Source: Psychroflexus halocasei
GTDB lineage: Bacteria > Bacteroidota > Bacteroidia > Flavobacteriales > Flavobacteriaceae
Assembly: GCF_900107595.1 (NCBI RefSeq)
Contig: NZ_FNQF01000001.1
Coordinates: 1-64,000, forward strand
DNA: 64,000 nucleotides
Direction of reading: 5' to 3'
Made by a program: the position numbers and the translations under genes. Under the pieces are notes generated by a model that worked only from the letters and a program-made list of their open reading frames with translations, was not told the DNA's origin and did not search any database. Numbering within the stretch: position 1 is the stretch's first letter; every line of letters starts with the position of its first letter. Positions 38,821-47,386 of this stretch are shown here, piece after piece.

Positions 38821-39387
38821 TTAAATTTCATCTAAAGATTTGCGATCCTTATTTTGACTTTGTTTGTAAGCTGTTGGCGATTGCCCTGTTTGTTGTTTAA
38901 ACTGGCTGCTTAAATAAGCAGAACTACTGTAATCTAGTTGATCAGCAATTTCTTTTAAACTGAGTTCATCATACACGAGAAGTTCTTTAACACGTTCCGT
39001 TTTTTGTGAAATAATGTAATGTTCAAGTGTCATATTTTCTTGTGAAGAAAAAAGAGAGCTCAAGTATTTATAATCCAAATGCAAATGCTTATTCAAATAC
39101 GTTGCCCAAGAAGAATCCTCTAATTTTGAGGAGTAATGAATTCTATCGATTACCAGAGCTTTAATGCGTTCAACAAGTGAAGTTTTGTGATCCTGAATCA
39201 ATTGAAAACCTTGATTCTTTAATTTTTCAGAAAGTTTATTTAATTGAGATAGATTTAATTTTGCATCTAAGTCAACCTCACCTAAGCGTATTTTTTTATA
39301 GTTGACATGAAGTTGTTTCAATATAGATTCGACCGCTGAAATACATCGTGGACAGACCATATTTTTGATATAAATTTTTTCTGACAT
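38821..39387 (-). CDS. AraC-type regulator with N-terminal HMA-like metal domain
   Basis: 188 residues. The N-terminal ~75 residues look like an HMA domain: YIKNMVCPRCISAVESIL places Cys12 and Cys15 in the CxxC position. The C-terminal ~100 residues are an AraC helix-turn-helix pair (SLKEIADQLDYSSSAYLSSQFKQQTGQSPTAYKQ). The fusion implies direct metal sensing linked to transcription. Placed upstream of copA and between it and the CusB-like adaptor, it is the likely regulator of this copper module. Confidence 0.85.
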   Translation of the reverse strand: MSEKIYIKNMVCPRCISAVESILKQLHVNYKKIRLGEVDLDAKLNLSQLNKLSEKLKNQGFQLIQDHKTSLVERIKALVIDRIHYSSKLEDSSWATYLNKHLHLDYKYLSSLFSSQENMTLEHYIISQKTERVKELLVYDELSLKEIADQLDYSSSAYLSSQFKQQTGQSPTAYKQSQNKDRKSLDEI

Positions 39388-39442
39388 AGAATTAAACTCT
39401 ATTGAATCCTATCTTTAATTTCTTGATTTTATTCATTCGTCT

Positions 39443-40561
39443 TCATTCATTTCCCTGTACTTGGACTAAAGAATCTATAATAGAAACTCCCTCAATAACA
39501 ATCCTATCTCCATATTTCAAACCTTTTAAAACTTCATAATTAGCCGCTTCCTTGTCCCCTAAAACAACTTCTCTCATTTCAAAAACAGGCATATTCTTTT
39601 TTGTTTTTAAATAAACGACTGAAGTTTTCCTAGACCTTAAAACGGCACTTGAAGGAATGTAAAATATATTTTCATTCATCGTATTTTGACGAGGAATACT
39701 TGCATTAACAAACATACCAGGCTTAAGTTTTTGATCTAAATTAGGCAGATGAACACGAATCCTATTTACAGATTTATTCGAATCTAAGGCTGAATCAATA
39801 ATTGAAATCTCACCGTCAAAAATTTGATCAGGATAAGCCTCTGTTGTTATTTGAAGCGTTTGACCTTGATTGAAATTTGAAATCTGTTTATCACTAATGT
39901 CAAATTTTGCCGAAACTGAATTGAGATTACTCAACTCCAAAATCCCTTGACCTTCTTCTAAGTCATCACCAGTAGAAACCAAAACTTCTTTAATTGTTCC
40001 TGATACTGTTGCGTAAATCGGAAAGCGTTTTATCGGATCATTGTTTTCTTCAATACGACGAATTTGTCTTTCGCTGAGTTTTCGATCTTTCAGCTTATTA
40101 TAAGCTTCAGCATAAAGTTCAGGTTTTAGTTTTTTTAATGCAGCTGCGCTTTTCAATTCTTTTTGAATTTCAATTAAATCAGGAGAATAGATATATGCGA
40201 TTAAGTCACCTTTCTTCACTTTTTTCCCTTTAAAATCAGCGATCAACTTCTCTAAGCGCCCCTTAAAATAACTGACTTGTGTATTTTGGTTTTCTCTATT
40301 AAAAACAATTTCACCAGATAGATTTATATCGGATTTTCCATTTGACAATGATTTCCCGACAACTATGGTTTGAACATCAGCATGAGCCACTTCATTTTCC
40401 GAAAGGCGGAATTCATTTGTTGACAAAGTTTCACCGTCTCGATCAGCATGAGAATTTGATTCAGTTTTTTGTGAATCATCTCCAGTAGAAGAGAAAATAA
40501 AATAGCCAACGCCAATACCAATTAAAAGAGCGACGATGATATATATTCTGCTTTTATTCAT
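39443..40561 (-). CDS. CusB-like efflux periplasmic adaptor (membrane fusion protein)
   Basis: 372 residues. One N-terminal membrane anchor (IYIIVALLIGIGVGYFIFS), a His/Asp-containing linker, a beta-barrel/lipoyl arrangement with GRLEKLIADFKGKKVKKGDLIAYIYS, a helical hairpin (about 120-165), then TVSGTIKEVLVSTGDDLEEGQG and a C-terminal GDRIVIEG. Such adaptors join an RND pump to an outer-membrane channel. No CusA pump or TolC-type channel is adjacent, so it is an orphan unless they are encoded elsewhere. Position in a copper module favours copper or silver. Confidence 0.85.
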   Translation of the reverse strand: MNKSRIYIIVALLIGIGVGYFIFSSTGDDSQKTESNSHADRDGETLSTNEFRLSENEVAHADVQTIVVGKSLSNGKSDINLSGEIVFNRENQNTQVSYFKGRLEKLIADFKGKKVKKGDLIAYIYSPDLIEIQKELKSAAALKKLKPELYAEAYNKLKDRKLSERQIRRIEENNDPIKRFPIYATVSGTIKEVLVSTGDDLEEGQGILELSNLNSVSAKFDISDKQISNFNQGQTLQITTEAYPDQIFDGEISIIDSALDSNKSVNRIRVHLPNLDQKLKPGMFVNASIPRQNTMNENIFYIPSSAVLRSRKTSVVYLKTKKNMPVFEMREVVLGDKEAANYEVLKGLKYGDRIVIEGVSIIDSLVQVQGNE

Positions 40562-40649
40562 AAGTTGTATACTCTATTAGGCTTTCAAAATTGACTATCT
40601 CTAAAGAAAAATATCTCAGGTAACTTTTGACTACCTGAGTATATGAAAA

Positions 40650-41243
40650 TTAAAATTTATTTTGAACCTCTCCACATTTCAACATTTTACTTCCAAAATA
40701 TGGGTTTCTAATTTCTTTATTTAAACTCAACCAAGTTGCACCACGATCATTATCATACATTGGGCAATATTGCTCATAAATAGGCTCACTAGTACCGACT
40801 GTCATTACATACTTCGTCATAATCTCGCTCAAATGATAAAAGTTTTTCCTTTTTTGTTCAAGATTTTTCCCACTATCTATTTTCATCGCAGCTTCCCTAG
40901 CATCACTCATGATGCTTTTTGTAAAATCTTTATGCTCATCAGCAACTTTATCATAATTAAAATTATTGATATCAGTGATCAATTTTTCAGTGTTTTTACC
41001 AACACCATCCAAATTATCTTTGACAAGCTCATCTTTAACAATCATATAATCTTTTAAAATTGGATCAATATCCATGCGAGCCCAATCAGCTTCACTTATG
41101 TTGCTTTCTTTATTGTCAGTTTTTTTCTCTTCTGTTTTTTCAATTTTCTTCTCTGCACCTTCTTCTTTTTTACCTGAGTTTTGGCAAGCAATAAGTGTTG
41201 AGCCTATCAAAAGTACGTTTAAAATAAAATTTATTCTTTTCAT
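40650..41243 (-). CDS. DUF3347-domain lipoprotein
   Basis: 197 residues. Lipobox IGSTLIAC (Cys20), then a Lys/Glu-rich linker, then a helical DUF3347 domain ending YCPMYDNDRGATWLSLNKEIRNPYFGSKMLKCGEV. The Cys, Met and His-poor C-terminal motif is characteristic of this family, often found beside CusB-like adaptors and probably metal-binding. First gene of the minus-strand copper run. Confidence 0.8.
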   Translation of the reverse strand: MKRINFILNVLLIGSTLIACQNSGKKEEGAEKKIEKTEEKKTDNKESNISEADWARMDIDPILKDYMIVKDELVKDNLDGVGKNTEKLITDINNFNYDKVADEHKDFTKSIMSDAREAAMKIDSGKNLEQKRKNFYHLSEIMTKYVMTVGTSEPIYEQYCPMYDNDRGATWLSLNKEIRNPYFGSKMLKCGEVQNKF

Positions 41244-41533
41244 GTGTTTTGTTTTTTATTAAGGTATAAATTATTCGTTTTCTATAAAAATCTAAATTTA
41301 CAAAGTAATTTAGTAAAGCGGTTGCTTTATTGTAAAAAGACATCTTCTCTAATTCGTATTTAGGTTCAACTCTTAAACATCAAGAATTAAGTTAAAATCA
41401 AAAGCATGATTATTTGTGTCAAATATTAAATGATTTTGCATAAATACTACATGAAAAAAAAATTGGCACTCTCTGAGAAAACACCAAGTTAATAAAGTTT
41501 ATTAACTAAAATTTAATTTTAATAATTGTGATT

Positions 41534-43138
41534 TTAATACCTCACTTTGCATGTTAAAACCTGTTTTTCTGAATGCACTTGATTGTAGTTACCTCCCAAA
41601 TATTGACAAGTTTGAAGATCTCGCATTGACTTGAAATCCACTTGCTGTTTATCATATTTATAGGCATCAGCTAATGTTTTTGTAAAATCCTGATCACTCA
41701 AATTAATATTAGCATCTTCCATTGTAAACTGGCATGGATGCTCATAACCTGCAGCATGCGTGATTTCTAGTAACTCTTTTCTGAAGTTTTTAAAATAAAA
41801 AAGAGCTCTGATTGATTTCTCCTCAACATTAATGCCTTTTTCAAGCCATTTATTTTGTGTTGTAATACCTGTTGGGCAAGTATTGTTATGGCAAGATTGT
41901 GCTTGTATACAACCAATGCTAATCATCGCTTCTCTAGCAACATTAATACAATCAACTCCCATTGAAAAAGCCATCGCTGCTTGAGATGGAAAGCCCAATT
42001 TGCCACTACCGATGAAAACAATATCGTCTGTTAATTTATTAGCACTAAATATTTTGTAAATATTTTTGAAGGCTTGCATCCAAGGCACTGAAACATGATC
42101 AGCAAAACTTGGAGGCGCTGCCCCTGTTCCTCCTTCACCACCATCAATAGTAATAAAATCTGGTCCTTGTCCGGTTTCTTTCATTTGTTGCGCAAGTAGT
42201 TTCCACTGATCTAGCTTCCCTATTGCTGCTTTCACTCCAACTGGTAAACCAGTTTTTTCGGCTACATTTTCAATAAACTGAATCAAGCTTTTAGTATCAT
42301 TAAAGGCTGTATGATAAGGAGGTGAAATTACATCTTGGTTGAGTGGTATTTCTCTAATTTCAGAAATCTCTTTAGTAATTTTAGAAGCAGGAAGAACGCC
42401 TCCTTTTCCTGGCTTCGCTCCTTGTGATAATTTTATTTCAATGGCTTTAATAGTTGGTGTACTATTTACTAAATCAACAAGCTTATCCATCGAGAAATTT
42501 CCATTTTTATCTCTAATTCCAAAGTAAGCAGTACCGATTTGCATTACTAAATCACCACCGTTTTTATGGTAAGATGAAACACCACCTTCACCAGTATTGT
42601 GATAAGCATTTGACAATTTAACACCTTTATTTAATGATGCTATTGCGCGGCCAGATAAGCTACCAAAACTCATTGCAGAAACATTTATAAGTGAAGCTGG
42701 CCGATAGGGTTTGCGACGGCCATGTGCGAGACCCATCACTTTTGCACAAGGCAAGAAATAAGGATCTTTTAGATTAGGATGATGCTCAGGCAATCTGTAA
42801 GGCATCATCGCGTTATTGATAAAAATATAATTAGTCCCATCAAAATCTCTGTCAGAACCAAATCCTTCATAATTATTTGCATTTTTTGCTGATGCATAAA
42901 TCCATCCACGCTGAATTCTATCAAAAGGAAGTTCTTCTCTATTATTAGCAACAATATATTGGCGTAATTCTGGACCAATACTTTCTAACATGTATCGAAA
43001 GTGACCAACAACAGGAAAATTTCTTGTTATAATATGATGCTTGTTGAAAAAAACATCTCTAATAGCTACAATGACAATGACTCCTAAAATCCATTGCCAC
43101 CATGAAATATTTGCAATAAAATCTAGTACTGGTTCCAT
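41534..43138 (-). CDS. FMN-binding glutamate synthase (GltB central domain) family protein
   Basis: 534 residues. One N-terminal membrane anchor (WWQWILGVIVIVAI) precedes a TIM barrel with the FMN/glutamate-synthase motif DGGEGGTGAAPPSFADHVSVPW. The Fe-S-like cysteine cluster is SCHNNTCPTGITTQ. It lacks the amidotransferase domain and so is not a complete glutamate synthase. The true reaction of these stand-alone proteins is unclear. Confidence 0.88.
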   Translation of the reverse strand: MEPVLDFIANISWWQWILGVIVIVAIRDVFFNKHHIITRNFPVVGHFRYMLESIGPELRQYIVANNREELPFDRIQRGWIYASAKNANNYEGFGSDRDFDGTNYIFINNAMMPYRLPEHHPNLKDPYFLPCAKVMGLAHGRRKPYRPASLINVSAMSFGSLSGRAIASLNKGVKLSNAYHNTGEGGVSSYHKNGGDLVMQIGTAYFGIRDKNGNFSMDKLVDLVNSTPTIKAIEIKLSQGAKPGKGGVLPASKITKEISEIREIPLNQDVISPPYHTAFNDTKSLIQFIENVAEKTGLPVGVKAAIGKLDQWKLLAQQMKETGQGPDFITIDGGEGGTGAAPPSFADHVSVPWMQAFKNIYKIFSANKLTDDIVFIGSGKLGFPSQAAMAFSMGVDCINVAREAMISIGCIQAQSCHNNTCPTGITTQNKWLEKGINVEEKSIRALFYFKNFRKELLEITHAAGYEHPCQFTMEDANINLSDQDFTKTLADAYKYDKQQVDFKSMRDLQTCQYLGGNYNQVHSEKQVLTCKVRY

Positions 43139-43195
43139 GATATAGTTTTGTTGAAAAGTTAATTAAATATATTTTACAATTGAGCATCAAGTATT

Positions 43196-43230
43196 AAAAT
43201 TTAATAAAGCACAAGGCTTTATTAAATTTT
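43196..43230 (-). terminator. terminator-like hairpin after the LLM flavoenzyme gene
   Basis: Perfect 15-base inverted repeat AAAATTTAATAAAGC / GCTTTATTAAATTTT with a five-base loop. It overlaps the stop codon of the minus-strand luciferase-like gene. AT-rich, without a long T-run. Confidence 0.5.
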
Positions 43231-44233
43231 AAGTCTTCATCAATTCTGAGAAAATCTCAAAAGACCTTAATCTTGCGCTTTGATCATAGATGTATGATGT
43301 TAAAATTAATTCATCTACTTGAAAACGATCAACAAAATTTTGGGTTTGCTCTTTAACTTCAGTTTTGTTTCCTACAAATGCATATTTCAACATCTGCTTT
43401 ACACTTGGGTGGTTTCGTAATTTTTCCACTTCTGATGTCATAGCTGTTGGTTTCTGGAGATAATTCATGTTTTGTGTCAAAACACCCAATATCATTTTAT
43501 ACATACTGGTTGATAAATGCAGCGCTTCTTCAGTCGTATCTGCAGCAATAACATTGATACCTGCTATTGTATATGGTTTATTCAAATATTGAGAAGCTTG
43601 AAAATTTTGATGGTATATCTGAAGTGCATTTTGTAATTGTGCCGGTGCAAAATGACTTGCAAAAACATAAGGCAAACCCTTTTTTGCTGCTAAATAAGCG
43701 CTATCAGTACTAGATCCAAGTATAAAGATTGGAACCTCAACACTTTCAGAAAGATATGACCTCACCGAACTATTTTTATTGCTTTTTGAGAAGTAATTTT
43801 GAATTTCCTGAATATCATTCGGAAAACTATGGACTGCAGATAGACGATCGCTTCTAATTGCTTGTGCTGTTCTTTGATCAGTCCCCGGTGCTCTGCCAAG
43901 ACCTAAATCTATTCTATCAGGATAAAGATGTCCTAATGTTCCAAATTGTTCAGCTACAATTAAAGGTGAGTGGTTAGGTAACATCACTCCTCCAGAGCCT
44001 ACTCTTATCTCACTTGTACCTTGAGCTATATAACCGATCAAAACTGAAGTTGCAGAGCTAGCAATACTCTTCATATTATGATGCTCAGCCAACCAAAAAC
44101 GTTTATATCCTAAAGCTTCTGCATGTTGAGCTAAGCATAAACTATTTTGAAGAACTTCTGATACTTTTAATCCTTCTCCAATAGCCGCTAATTCTAATAT
44201 AGAAAAGGCAACTTCTTTTAATTTCTTTGTCAT
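43229..44233 (-). CDS. luciferase-like (LLM class) flavin-dependent oxidoreductase
   Basis: 334 residues, TIM barrel of the bacterial-luciferase superfamily. YKRFWLAEHHNM, IRVGSGGVMLPNHSPLIVAEQFG and DLGLGRAPGTDQRT are typical motifs for flavin binding. It is likely a monooxygenase using reduced FMN with unknown substrate. Monocistronic. Confidence 0.88.
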   Translation of the reverse strand: MTKKLKEVAFSILELAAIGEGLKVSEVLQNSLCLAQHAEALGYKRFWLAEHHNMKSIASSATSVLIGYIAQGTSEIRVGSGGVMLPNHSPLIVAEQFGTLGHLYPDRIDLGLGRAPGTDQRTAQAIRSDRLSAVHSFPNDIQEIQNYFSKSNKNSSVRSYLSESVEVPIFILGSSTDSAYLAAKKGLPYVFASHFAPAQLQNALQIYHQNFQASQYLNKPYTIAGINVIAADTTEEALHLSTSMYKMILGVLTQNMNYLQKPTAMTSEVEKLRNHPSVKQMLKYAFVGNKTEVKEQTQNFVDRFQVDELILTSYIYDQSARLRSFEIFSELMKT

Positions 44234-44328
44234 TTAATCAACTAGATTTATAGCACGAAATTATAAAGAAGTTACCTTAATATTGAAAATGTTTTGTTAA
44301 CTCATAATTTATGAGAACGCATTGGGTT

Positions 44329-44943
44329 TTATGAATTTGAAAGTTCTTCTATTTTCTGAATTGTTTCAGAGTCATCTTCGCCTAAACCTTCTTTTTGATA
44401 TTTTAAAACACCTTGCTGATCAAAAACACTGATTATATTGGAGTGTGAAAAGTCAACAGGAGATATTTGTTTATAACTCACGGCAAGAATCGCTGCAAAT
44501 TCTCGTGTATCTTCCTCGGTTCCTCTTAAAAAAACCCATTGATCAGAATCCATTTCATTCTCTTTAGCAAAAGATTTTAAACGTTGCGGCGTATCTGTTT
44601 CAGGGTCGATACTGACGAAAACATATTTGACATTTTTATTTTTTTCATCAGACACTTTTTTCTGAATATTTCGCATATCGGCCACCAATCTCGGGCATGC
44701 TGCTTTACAAGAAGTATAAATCATCACCACAGCAAGCACATCCCCCTTTAGATTTTCAAGCGTTATATCTTCGTTATTTTGCGTTGTCCATTCTGAAGGT
44801 AAATGATAAATGGAAAGATCTGGTAATTCTTGACTTTCAGCAGTTACCTCTTGATTATTGTCTGATGATTTTTCATCAGAGCTATTTTTGCAAGCTGTTA
44901 AACTGACAACTAAAGCAAAAATTAAATATTTATAAGTTTTCAT
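44329..44943 (-). CDS. SCO1/SenC-family copper protein, lipoprotein
   Basis: 204 residues. Lipobox LTAC (Cys18). Thioredoxin fold with the copper-binding Cys79 and Cys83 in YTSCKAACPRL and the distant ligand His167 in VDFSHSNI. SCO proteins deliver copper to cuproenzymes such as cytochrome oxidase. Here the start overlaps the end of the FGE-like gene by 14 bases and nirK is next, so delivery of copper to nitrite reductase is a good inference. Confidence 0.9.
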   Translation of the reverse strand: MKTYKYLIFALVVSLTACKNSSDEKSSDNNQEVTAESQELPDLSIYHLPSEWTTQNNEDITLENLKGDVLAVVMIYTSCKAACPRLVADMRNIQKKVSDEKNKNVKYVFVSIDPETDTPQRLKSFAKENEMDSDQWVFLRGTEEDTREFAAILAVSYKQISPVDFSHSNIISVFDQQGVLKYQKEGLGEDDSETIQKIEELSNS

Positions 44944-45724
44944 TGTTCTGATTTTTTTTATCTAATGTTTGAGCGCATCTAAACCCTAAAGTTCTGATAT
45001 TAAAATTTGCTTTCACACTTCCTCTAAAGGCGTAACGCATAAAAGCTGCATAATTCATTAAATCTGAAGAACCTATGGCTGCGCTTCCACAAAAAAGATT
45101 ATTATCTTCAGTATTATCACGACGAGATTCACCTGAGATTAAGACTGAGTTAAAGTCTGAAGTCCATTCCCATACCAAACCATGCATGTCGTAAACGCCC
45201 CAATAGTTTTTAAAAGTACTTCCGACTTCTTGATTAAAAGCTGCAGGTTTTTCATACCAACTTAAAATGAACTTGTTATAAGAATCTTTTTCTCTTGCAT
45301 CGGGTGAAGTTTTATCAGCCATTGCAGTATATTCCCATTCATCTAATGTTGGTAATCTTTTACCTTCACATTCGCAGTATTTTTTTGCGGCAAAGTATGA
45401 AACGTTAGTCACAGGAGAATTAGGCTTTTCTCCCTTCTTGAGTTCATGATTAGCATTCCAATGCCTTAAATAACTTTCATCAGCAAACAAAGCTTTCACG
45501 TTTTCTTTCTTCCATTTTGGATGTGTTTCTACAAATTTCTGAAATTCAGCATTGGTGACAGGATAGACATCTAAAGCAAATTTTTCAACATCAACTTTGA
45601 TAGAATCACTCCCGTACAAAGGCACATAAGATCCTTTTTCAATAATTGCCATTCCGTCAATGTCTTGAGCTATTGAAATCAGAGGCAAAAGAAACAATGA
45701 AAGCTTTGTTATGAATTTTATCAT
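44930..45724 (-). CDS. FGE/SUMF1-like (formylglycine-generating enzyme family) exported protein
   Basis: 264 residues with a signal peptide ending near SIAQ. The fold motifs are DVYPVTNAEFQKFV, PVTNVSYFAAKKYCECEGKRLPTLDEWEYTAMA, YDMHGLVWEWTSDF and the C-terminal FRGSVKANFNIRTLGFRCAQ. Many such proteins are structural rather than enzymes. It lies between nirK and the SCO gene, overlapping the latter, which suggests a job in nitrite reductase maturation or electron delivery. Confidence 0.85.
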   Translation of the reverse strand: MIKFITKLSLFLLPLISIAQDIDGMAIIEKGSYVPLYGSDSIKVDVEKFALDVYPVTNAEFQKFVETHPKWKKENVKALFADESYLRHWNANHELKKGEKPNSPVTNVSYFAAKKYCECEGKRLPTLDEWEYTAMADKTSPDAREKDSYNKFILSWYEKPAAFNQEVGSTFKNYWGVYDMHGLVWEWTSDFNSVLISGESRRDNTEDNNLFCGSAAIGSSDLMNYAAFMRYAFRGSVKANFNIRTLGFRCAQTLDKKNQNNENL

Positions 45725-45754
45725 GATGATTTTAAATTTTATAACATTTAAAAA

Positions 45755-47233
45755 TTATCTGCGTTGTTTTTTGACTTGTTCTTCTGTAACAACAGTTTCA
45801 TTATTATCCCAGCTGTTGTAGATATAAGTCATTACGCTTGCTACTTCACGGTCAGTTAGGTTTTGAGCTGTCATCACGCTATTATATGTTTCGCCATTCA
45901 CAACAATTTCACCTGTTTTACCGTGAAGAACTATGTCAATCGCACGCTTAACATCTTCATTTAAGTAATCAGAATTTGCTAAAGGAGGAAAAGCACTAGC
46001 GATACCTTGACCTTCAGATTGATGACATGCAAAACAAGTTTGAGCGTAAACTTGCTTACCTAAATCCATTTTCTCATCAAAAGATAATTGACCTTTAGGT
46101 GGTTTTGAAGCTTCAGCATGCTGTTCATCAGAAATAGGCATTTCTTGAATTGTACCACCTTCAGGTAAATAAATTCCTTCTTGAATGGTTCCTTTATAAA
46201 CATCTTTTTGATCTTTACCTCCAGCGTTAATCATTCCTAAAGCACCTTTATTAAAAGCTCTAAAGATTGAATGATCCACTAAAATATACTCACCTGGTGC
46301 ATCGATTTTAAATTCAATCATAGCTGCACCACCAGCGGGAATAAGTGTTGTTTGTACATTCTCATTCACTAAGTCACCACCTTCCAAATTCACTTTGTCA
46401 AAAATTTCACCGATGACGTGGAAGCTTGAAACGAGGTTTGGACCACCATTACCAACATAAAGTCTAACTGTTTCGCCAACTTCAGCTGTTAAGGCATTAT
46501 CTCCAGTTAGAGCACCAACGCTTCCGTTGAAAACAACATAATCAGCGTCTTCCTCGATTGCTTTTTTCATATCGAAAGGTTGTAAACCTGGATTACCATA
46601 GTCTCCTTTAGTATAAAAGTCACCTTGCATAATGTAATATTCTCTATCTACAGGTTCAAGGCCTTCTTCAGGTTCTACTAAAATAAGACCATACATACCA
46701 TTAGCGATGTGCATACCAACTGGTGCTGTTGCACAGTGATAAACATATAAACCCGGATTAAGTGTTTTAAAAGAAAAAACGATTTCACGACCTGGCGCTA
46801 CAAATGATGAAACTGCTCCACCACCTGGACCATTCACTGCATGAAGATCAATATTATGAGGCAATTTGTTATCTGGATGGTTTTTTAAATGAAATTCAAT
46901 TTCATCACCTACTTTAGTTCGGATAAAGCTCCCTGGAACTGTCCCGCCAAACGTCCAATAAACGTATTCAACTCCATCTGTCATTGTACCGACTTCTTCT
47001 AGGATTTCCATATCTACAGTTAAGCGTTTTGCCGCTCTGTCTCGGGTTGAAGGTGGAACATGTGGTGGCGCTGTCAATTCAGCATCCATTCTGCCATCAA
47101 CTTTTATTTTTTTGGGATTAACATAAGCTTCATCTTTAGAGTTTTTGTTATCTGCACATGAAACAATTGCAGTTGCACATAACAATAATAAAGATGATTT
47201 AAATAAATTCTGAAATTTAAATACATTGAACAT
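45755..47233 (-). CDS. nirK: copper nitrite reductase with C-terminal cytochrome c domain
   Basis: 492 residues. Reduces nitrite to nitric oxide in the periplasm. Lipobox IVSC (Cys26). Two cupredoxin domains: type 1 copper ligands His126, Cys167, His175 and Met180; type 2 copper ligands His131, His166 and His321; catalytic Asp129 and His272. The C-terminal ~100 residues are a class I cytochrome c (CFACH, Cys400, Cys403, His404), so the electron donor is built in. The two genes after it (FGE-like, SCO) are on the same strand. No nitric oxide reductase is visible here. Confidence 0.95.
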   Translation of the reverse strand: MFNVFKFQNLFKSSLLLLCATAIVSCADNKNSKDEAYVNPKKIKVDGRMDAELTAPPHVPPSTRDRAAKRLTVDMEILEEVGTMTDGVEYVYWTFGGTVPGSFIRTKVGDEIEFHLKNHPDNKLPHNIDLHAVNGPGGGAVSSFVAPGREIVFSFKTLNPGLYVYHCATAPVGMHIANGMYGLILVEPEEGLEPVDREYYIMQGDFYTKGDYGNPGLQPFDMKKAIEEDADYVVFNGSVGALTGDNALTAEVGETVRLYVGNGGPNLVSSFHVIGEIFDKVNLEGGDLVNENVQTTLIPAGGAAMIEFKIDAPGEYILVDHSIFRAFNKGALGMINAGGKDQKDVYKGTIQEGIYLPEGGTIQEMPISDEQHAEASKPPKGQLSFDEKMDLGKQVYAQTCFACHQSEGQGIASAFPPLANSDYLNEDVKRAIDIVLHGKTGEIVVNGETYNSVMTAQNLTDREVASVMTYIYNSWDNNETVVTEEQVKKQRR

Positions 47234-47264
47234 AGTATGACATTTTAGGGTTATAATTTCATCT

Positions 47265-47288
47265 CAAAAATAATAAGACAATCTTGTC
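47265..47288 (-). promoter_or_regulatory. nirK promoter box with overlapping palindromic operator
   Basis: Minus strand TATTTTTG (47265-47272) is a -7 box 32 bases before the nirK ATG. Directly upstream lies GACAA-N2-TTGTC (47277-47288), a perfect inverted repeat, at about -21 to the probable start. A repressor or a nitric-oxide- or oxygen-responsive regulator might bind there. Confidence 0.4.
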
Positions 47289-47386
47289 CTAATTATGATA
47301 TTTATCATTAAGTTATCAATAAAGCAAAAAAATATGCCTAAAAAAACATTTGCCGTAAAAATTGCCTAATTTTTGAGAATTCAATA

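Noticed and set aside
41487-41507. AT-rich perfect palindrome AGTTAATAAA-G-TTTATTAACT
   Set aside because: It has no T-run on either strand, and palindromes of this AT content arise by chance in such sequence.
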